Positions 58,724-64,000 of a stretch of 64,000 nt of DNA are shown one piece after another. A model generated the notes under the pieces. It ran no database searches and had not been told where the DNA came from. It saw nothing but the letters and a program-made list of their open reading frames with translations. Source of the stretch: Liquidambar formosana. Lineage: Eukaryota; Streptophyta; Magnoliopsida; Saxifragales; Altingiaceae. Where the stretch lies: the NCBI GenBank assembly GCA_039720395.1, contig CM077821.1, positions 547,108 to 611,107 of the forward strand, written 5' to 3'. The position numbers and the translations under genes are program-made. The first letter of the stretch is position 1. Each line of letters starts with the position of its first letter.

Positions 58724-58962
58724 TGCACAAGCACATTCAAAATCTCTTCAGCTTTTTGAACTGCTCCCTTCATGCCCTTAACTGAATCAGTTAAAACAAG
58801 CTCATAGTCAAATGCTTTTAAAAGAACCCTTCTTTCCATATTCATTGAAGCTGGCATTGTCAAGAATCTCAAGATGAGTCTATATCCTTTTGAAGCAGCT
58901 ATAAATACGAGACGATCAATGCTCGTGTTTCCACTTGTAGGTTCCACCAGAATACTCTAGAA
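58724..58962 (-). pseudogene. Cysteine synthase (O-acetylserine thiol-lyase) exon fragment
   Basis: The minus strand encodes [20 protein letters not shown], then [18 protein letters not shown] and [22 protein letters not shown]. This matches the PLP-site exon of plant cysteine synthase, the enzyme joining O-acetylserine and sulfide. The start follows a CTAG acceptor-like site (58963) after a T-rich tract, so intron sequence is present and this is not a processed copy. A three-residue insertion (RFL) and changes in the usual GNTGIGLAFIAA loop suggest decay. No further exons were found on either side. Confidence 0.85.
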
Positions 58963-59294
58963 AGAACAAAAGAAAAAGAAGCTTTGTCAACGTGACTGAA
59001 AAATGGTGCAGAAGCAATTGAATGACATTGCAGTTGCTGTGGTAAACCACAGAATAATCTAAAATAGCAATTTGTGAATCGTTTCATGATTTGTCGATGA
59101 AAATTTCAAACATAAGCACAAATAACAATCAAAATGCAAAGAAACTTAGTTTACATGTTGTCAGATAGACTCTAAAGTGTCAACCAGATGGTTCAGTTTG
59201 CCAATCAATAATAGAAACTTCAACAAACTTCAAGCAAAATGACATTGCAGTTTACATGATGGCCTCCTCATTATGTCTCCTCTGGGTGACATTA
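58963..59294. other. Flank of the cysteine synthase fragment
   Basis: The part next to 58963 is probably an intron of the fragmentary gene; the rest is unrecognised. Confidence 0.4.
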
Positions 59295-59351
59295 CGGACC
59301 TCATCATTGGGAACTCACCATCAAATGTAGGGACAAAATGGGGTGTCTACA
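59295..59351 (-). repeat. Terminal fragment of a Tat-like LTR
   Basis: CATCAAATGTAGGGACAAAA...GTGTCTACA matches the end of the LTR at 59881-61161 (61105-61161). Only the last about 57 bp are shared. It abuts the NB-ARC sliver exactly at TGTCTACA. Confidence 0.7.
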
Positions 59352-59423
59352 ATATTCTTTTGGAGGAAAGTCCATCCTAAAGGCATGTTTGCTAAATAGT
59401 TGAAGAGAATGATTAGCTTCCAT
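59352..59423 (-). pseudogene. 72-bp TNL NB-ARC sliver
   Basis: The minus strand reads MEANHSLQLFSKHAFRMDF, matching the RNBS-C region of the other TNLs (MESNHSLQLFSMHAFRGDF). It is bounded on both sides by LTR termini, so the rest of the gene was removed or lies beyond the elements. Confidence 0.8.
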
Positions 59424-59880
59424 TGTAATACCCGTAATTTTTAAATAGGGTATTAAGGGTTTAATCTATGGTTAACGTAGCTAATCCCTCGATTATTTGA
59501 ATGATTTCGTGCATGGGTAATGCATGTGTATAATGTTATGATGCATGATGTGAGTTATTGTTATTTTACATCTTATGCATGTTAGAATGAGCATGGTTAG
59601 CATTTGAACGCGTTTCGGCACGTTACTGGACATTTTCAGCAAGGGACGATCAATCCTACCTTAAGGACGATCGATCCTGCCTTGGGGACGATCGATTGTG
59701 CCCTCAGACCATGATCGATCGTAGGTGCCTCGGAAATGTGATTTTGCTTCTGTTTTTCACGATCGATCGTGCATCGCGAATTTTGCAAATTGTGGTCGCA
59801 CCGACCTTTTTCACCGCCGCCACGCGCGCTCGCGCGTTTTCCCCTGTTCACCTGTATTTACCTGCTTTTCTGCTTTCTGA
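59424..59880 (+). repeat. 5' part of another LTR, truncated by the next element
   Basis: It begins TGTAATACCCGTAATTTTT exactly where the NB-ARC homology ends, a typical LTR start. It has a cluster of GACGATCGATC units (59644-59770), then is cut at 59880 by the next LTR. No second copy is in the window, so the identification is tentative. Confidence 0.5.
59644..59770. promoter_or_regulatory. ACGATCGATCGT palindrome cluster
   Basis: GGACGATC starts at 59644, 59665 and 59686 (21-bp spacing), then ATGATCGATCGT near 59711 and a perfect 12-bp palindrome ACGATCGATCGT at 59759-59770. Compare the dyad clusters of the other LTRs. Confidence 0.7.
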
Positions 59881-60216
59881 TGGTGCTAATCCATTTAGGA
59901 TTAGCGTGCAAATGAGAGCCGCCACCTGGAAGGGTCTAGGACCAATTTATTTGACCAGAGATGGGTTCGTAGCTAAGGTACATGTTGGGAAGGTGTTAGG
60001 CACCCAACAATGCCCGGTAATAAACCGGCCCTCATTCTTGTATTCATTGACCATATTTAATATTTTAATAAAATCCGGATCACCTGTTAATCATACAATA
60101 AATAAATGGCACACACGAATGATGGATTAATGGCATAAAATAAATAAATAAAGCATAAACATTTAATAAAAAATAGGGAAGCCTTAACAGAATGAAAATA
60201 AGAGAAAACGCACTGT

Positions 60217-60306
60217 CGCGAGTACTCGCGGTCGTACCATGCGTACGCACACACCATGCATATGCATAATAAAATTATGCGTACGCATGATATTTCGCGA
60301 GTACTC
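60217..60306. promoter_or_regulatory. Palindrome cluster downstream of the LTR TATA box
   Basis: A perfect 14-bp palindrome CGCGAGTACTCGCG (60217-60230) with a partial copy at 60296-60306, and ATGCGTACGCA(T) at 60239 and 60277-60288. Confidence 0.7.
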
Positions 60307-60739
60307 ATGGTTTCACCAAATCATCTTCTTCGTGGATTTGGACCTCCCGAAGAACATTATTGGCCAAAAATGGACAGTGTATACAATAAATCAACTTCTA
60401 AACATCCTACATAATTATATAAATAAATAAATACTGCGTACCTCTTAAAAATAAAGCAAATTGAAATTAAATCCTTCCCTCAGGTCCACCGTCAACCCGG
60501 CAGCGTCTCCCCTGTTGCGCAAAACAAGCTTTTCCCAGTCTCACTGGTCTAACTCTCTGTTATATTTTCCTCTCTTTTCTCTCAGTTTATTTCTCTCACC
60601 TTTCCTATATTTCTCTCACCCTCAGAATAACTAGCAGTTACTCAAAATGCTGCCCTTCATTATTTTCCCTGCCTATTTCCTCCCGTCTGTCCGTCCTTCC
60701 GTCCCCCCCCCGTCCTCTTGAGCTCCCAAGAGCTCCTTC

Positions 60740-60748
60740 TATTTATAG
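60740..60748 (-). promoter_or_regulatory. TATA box of the Tat-like LTR
   Basis: The minus strand reads CTATAAATA within TCCTATAAATAGAAGG, directing transcription leftward. Confidence 0.6.
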
Positions 60749-60921
60749 GAGAAATCACCCGAGTGAGGTCGTCATGCATGACCTCAAACTCCATCCTCTT
60801 TGACCCCCCCACGTTCCCTTTGTTCAATGGTCGGGCCAATTCAAGGCCAAATCATTCCCCGACAACACTTTCGGTCGAAGTGGAAGGCAGGCTATCATTC
60901 AGATGAAGAAAATGGAATCCT

Positions 60922-61014
60922 ATGCGTACGCATATTATTTTATGCGTACGCATAGCTATTCATGCGTACGCATGAAACCACCATGTGTACGCATATTATA
61001 AATATGCGTACGCA
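60922..61014. promoter_or_regulatory. ATGCGTACGCAT palindrome array in LTR U3
   Basis: Five sites at 60922, 60942, 60962, 60983 (one mismatch) and 61004 (last base differs), spaced 20-21 bp. They lie about 175 bp upstream of the LTR TATA box in transcriptional orientation. Confidence 0.8.
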
Positions 61015-61161
61015 CCACATTCCCTGGCTGTTTAAATTAATCGTTTGAACCCCCATTTGCTTGCTTTACGCGTAGAAAGAGACTCGAGTAGACGGCAAAC
61101 ATTGTGGACCTCATCATCAGGAAATCATCATCAAATGTAGGGACAAAATGGGGTGTCTACA

Positions 61162-61782
61162 GTTGCCCCTCTTTCGAATTCTCGCCACTTCGTGGGGAGG
61201 ATTCGAAAGAAAATCTCTAGACGAACATTTTGTCCACATGCAAATCACACGCACTCATGCAACGTGTCGGGTCGTGCTAGACGCATCCAACTGCCTACGT
61301 ACTCAGTAGAGATCAGACCCTTATGTAGTTCGAAATGATCAAAGTGGGATTTCCGCAGAAAATCCCCAGAGTGTGACGAATACCTCGTCCTTATGTATGC
61401 AATTAAGCAATGCATTGGGTCGTGCCAGACGCATCTAGCTGCCTACGTACTCCGCAGAGATCAGACCTCACGTAGTTCGTGTAATCAAAGTCAAATCAAT
61501 CCTAGGGAAGATTTCTTCAACAAATTCTAAGACATGCTAGAATCCCGCAGCAATTCTAGTTAAAAAAACATTCCATCAAGGTTTGACTGGTCCCGCAGCA
61601 TCCCAGTCAACCAATTATAAGCCTGCCCAATCAGGGCAAAGCGAGACCCCCGCAGCAAGTCTCAGGCATCAATGTCGGAATTCCGCAGCAATTCCTTCCA
61701 AAAATCAGGGACGGGTCCTCTCAAGGCAAATCAAGTTGTCCGCAGACAAACTTGAGTCAAAATTTTCGACCTCAGTCAAACC
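61162..61782 (-). mobile_element. 3' non-coding region of the Tat-like element
   Basis: On the minus strand it has two copies of a CGAACTACGTGAGG...GAGTACGTAGGCAG module (61291-61332 and 61440-61479), also found in the two nested elements. CGCAGCA-type short repeats follow (61540-61740). The element body should continue to the right, but a plus-strand gene begins at 62144. Confidence 0.6.
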
Positions 61783-61975
61783 ATGCATACGCATATTCTC
61801 AATATGCGTACGCGCAGCATACCATGCGTACGCATGCTATGGGGAATCAGCATCCCAAAAGTCGCGCTCCTTTTTCAAGTTTCAAAGCTACCATGCGTAC
61901 GCATGGTCAAACCTGGTCCAATCATGCGTACGCATATTATAAATATGCGTACGCCTGGATCTCCATGCGTACGCA
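61783..61975. promoter_or_regulatory. Palindrome array upstream of the PMD gene
   Basis: ATGCGTACGCAT or close variants at 61783, 61804, 61824, 61893, 61924, 61944 and 61964. They lie 46-240 bp upstream of the plus-strand TATA box at 62021. Confidence 0.75.
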
Positions 61976-62020
61976 TGGTTTTAATTCCCTCAGCAATCAC
62001 ACGCCTTTCGAGGCGGTACT

Positions 62021-62027
62021 TATAAAG
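62021..62027 (+). promoter_or_regulatory. TATA box of the PMD gene
   Basis: TATAAAG in GTACTTATAAAGGG, 117 bp before the ATG at 62144. A CT-rich leader follows, as is common in plant 5'UTRs. Confidence 0.6.
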
Positions 62028-62143
62028 GGTTTGAAACCCTTTCTCCTTCTCATTCTTTTCAGCCGTCTTTTCCCATCCTCATTCTTTACAACTCCTCCTT
62101 CTCCCAAAACTCTTCTTTTTCTTTCATCCATTGTGCTCTTCTC

Positions 62144-64000
62144 ATGGCTCCCAAGAGGCAACGACAGCATGGGTCCTCTCACTCCCAAGGGGATGATTCA
62201 GTCAACAAAAGGTGGCTGCCTACCATCCATTCTGGCGAGGTCATCACTCCTACTTTCCGTCCAGCAGAGCACTTGTCCCGGCGTTGTCGGGTGGGTGAGG
62301 TACGCTCTCTTTGTACCTGTTTTCTTTTATAAAGTTTTTGTCAATATATGGATCTGAAATAATGCATGAAATATCTGTGGAATCTGGATTGGAAGCATTA
62401 CCAAAACCATTATTTTATCCTTTAATCTGTAAACGAACCTTAAAAATCAAATCTTTTGATTGTTTTGTTGTGCAAAGTCCACTGTACATCCACCCTATTC
62501 AAAACTGAATGCATATTTTGATGAAACCAGGAGAATAATATTGACCCTATCTGACATATGCATGTAGGAAGAAAAAACTCATTTTTGAACCCAAGATTGG
62601 CATAAAAATCGAACCTTTCATTTACAGACACGATAAACAAATTAAAAAAAAACTCTGCACCGAACCAGGCGTACGCATGGTCTTATCATGCGTACGCATA
62701 AAATAATATGCGTACGCATGAAGACTCATGCGTACGCACAGTCTTATCATGCGTACGCATATTAAATTATGCGTACGCATGACTCGGTGGTGCCGACTTA
62801 TTCTCCTGTTTTCCTTCTTTTGGCACTTTTGAAGCATCACCTATTGTTTACTTATCACATACCTGTGCTGTCATTTACCTGTTTGGCTCTTGGCAGGCGC
62901 GTCGCGATCTCTCCACTCGAGGGAATGCTTCCACTGCCTGGGCTTGGTGGAAGCGGTTGAATGACAACACCAAGGGGTACGTCATTCAGGCCGGCTTTGG
63001 CTCAGTTGTGGATCTCCTGACACATGACGGGAGCAAATCCCTTTGCTACTGCATCGCTGAGAGATGGTGGGACTCTACCCACACTATGCACATCGCTGGT
63101 AGAGAGCTAACCATCATCACCTTACGACGTCTTCAGATTGACCGGGCTGAGGATGGTGGGCTCCTCCATTCCATCCTCATATCCTTCCGGGGAGGAGATC
63201 GCACAGTTTTCATCGTCGGGTGATAGGGACGAGCTTCACATCGGGCCACTGTCATTATACTGATGTGGCGGAGGCCTTTCAGTATGGACCCCAGGGGACT
63301 ACCCGGGAGCAACAGATCATGGCGCGGAGTTTCATCCTGTACTTGATTGGTGCTTTTTTATTCCCAACTCTGCCCAATCTATGACCACTGTCTGGCTAGT
63401 AGCTTTGGAGATTTGGAGACTTGCAGTCAGTTTGCTTGGGGTCAGGCAGTCCTGTCTTATCTGTATACCTCCATGGATTCGTTGAGTAGGACCAGATTTC
63501 TTCCATCACGGGATGTTGGCGATTATGGGCGTAAGCTTTTTCCCATTGCTTTGTTTGTCACTTGCTTCCATATTATATTTTGATGCCCATCATCATTCAT
63601 TTTTTTTCTTTTTTTTTTTTTAACACAGCTTTGGGCCCGCCGCTACATCGACTTCACCGGGGATGATGGTCGTCCTATATCGGGGTATGACCGTATACGC
63701 GAATTCCTGGACATTGCGCCTTTGAACAAGGTATAATCCTTTAGAATTCTCTAACTAAGTACCTTGATTTCCTTGCAATTTTCTGACTTTTCTTCTTACA
63801 GATTCGACCCCGCCCATGGACTGGTGTCCCCTTCACTAGCGACCAGGCCATGCATGATGCAGCATTGAGGGCTTCACTGACCTGCTCTATACTCGATTCT
63901 CCTATTTCCCGAGCTATTTACTTGCCGGAGAAGGTCATGTGGCAGCTTTCTAATGAGGTCCTTGCATGGCAGCGGGTTATGCTTCCTCCTTCCTTCATGA
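62144..64000 (+). pseudogene. Plant mobile domain (PMD) gene, frameshifted, runs off right edge
   Basis: Exon 1 (62144-62299) starts MAPKRQRQHGSSHSQ and ends at GAG|GTACGC. Exon 2 (62897-63530) carries PMD hallmarks: GFGSVVDLLTHDGSK, then ERWWDSTHTMHIAGREL, and in shifted frames YDVFRLTGLRMVG, MARSFILYLIGAFLFP and QFAWGQAVLSYLYTSM. Exon 3 (63629-63730) encodes RRYIDFTGDDGRPISGY and exon 4 begins at 63802 with RPRPWTGVPFTS. Splice sites are canonical and exon 1/2 phases agree. At least three frame changes inside exon 2 (about 63120, 63250 and 63410) mean it is a pseudogene unless the sequence has errors. PMD proteins (the MAIN family) act in nuclear gene and transposon silencing, and PMD genes are often carried by transposons. 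The intron contains six more ATGCGTACGCAT-type sites. Confidence 0.8.
62668..62780. promoter_or_regulatory. Palindrome array in intron 1 of the PMD gene
   Basis: Sites at 62668, 62688, 62708, 62728, 62749 and 62769, spaced 20-21 bp; four are perfect ATGCGTACGCAT. This is the most regular array of the set. Confidence 0.85.

Larger units (their letters stand above)
59881..61161 (-). repeat. Tat-like LTR (3' LTR of a minus-strand element)
   Basis: 1,281 bp; the minus strand starts TGTAGACACCCC and ends GGATTAGCACCA. The adjoining 61162-61175 gives a PPT (AAGAGGGGCAAC) on the minus strand, so this is the 3' LTR and the body lies to the right. It has a TATA box (60740-60748), palindromes upstream (60922-61014) and downstream (60217-60306). 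The partner LTR is outside the window. Confidence 0.7.

Noticed and set aside
61583..62357. Overlapping ORFs rich in MRTH and HAYAY
   Set aside because: They come from translating the repeated ATGCGTACGCAT palindrome in different frames and have no domain.
1..64000. tRNA, rRNA or snRNA genes
   Set aside because: None with recognisable conserved boxes was seen. The PBS sites resemble a tRNA 3' complement but are not tRNA genes.

Overview
This is nuclear DNA from a dicot plant. The evidence is a cluster of TIR-NB-LRR (TNL) immune-receptor genes, a class missing from grasses and most other monocots. It is embedded in A/T-rich intergenic DNA with nested LTR retrotransposons, LINE fragments and MITEs. 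The TNLs resemble the flax L6 type: a hydrophobic N-terminal anchor precedes the TIR domain. No species can be named from the sequence alone.

All TNL material lies on the minus strand. From left to right there is a broken NB-ARC exon at the edge (1-1022), an LRR 3'-exon relic split by a MITE (4840-5290), an LRR-only orphan (9894-11612), an almost complete but damaged TNL (15136-20306), one TNL that looks intact (47049-51439, five predicted exons, about 1,194 residues), an LRR pseudogene (56088-57156) and a 72-bp NB-ARC sliver (59352-59423). Blocks of homologous 3'-flanking DNA recur beside five of these, so the cluster grew by duplication of whole gene units.

Between the damaged and intact TNLs is a 23-kb nest. 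A hAT-type MITE (8-bp target duplication) was split by a gag-only Tat/Ogre-like Gypsy element (21182-43942, duplication TACCC). That element was split by a relative in the opposite orientation (24461-36855, duplication AGTAC). Each has about 2.7-3 kb LTRs, a PBS, a PPT and one short open gag ORF; neither has any visible pol. Their 3' non-coding regions consist of hairpin-forming tandem arrays.

Four Mutator-type MITEs with 9-bp target duplications lie at 44.5, 51.8, 52.2 and 57.2 kb. Two of them sit just upstream of the intact TNL.

The right end (59.3-64 kb) holds an LTR fragment, a further Tat-like LTR read on the minus strand, and a plus-strand plant-mobile-domain (PMD) gene, now frameshifted, lying antisense in what appears to be the retroelement's 3' region.

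The most unusual signal is a repeated architecture in the LTRs. Three LTR families each carry a family-specific cluster of short dyad-symmetric units, spaced 20-22 bp apart, about 175-185 bp upstream of the LTR TATA box. In the right-hand element the same 12-bp palindrome, ATGCGTACGCAT, also clusters upstream of the antisense PMD gene's TATA box and in its first intron. The internal arrays of the nested pair are also hairpins, and those of the inner element show compensatory stem changes.
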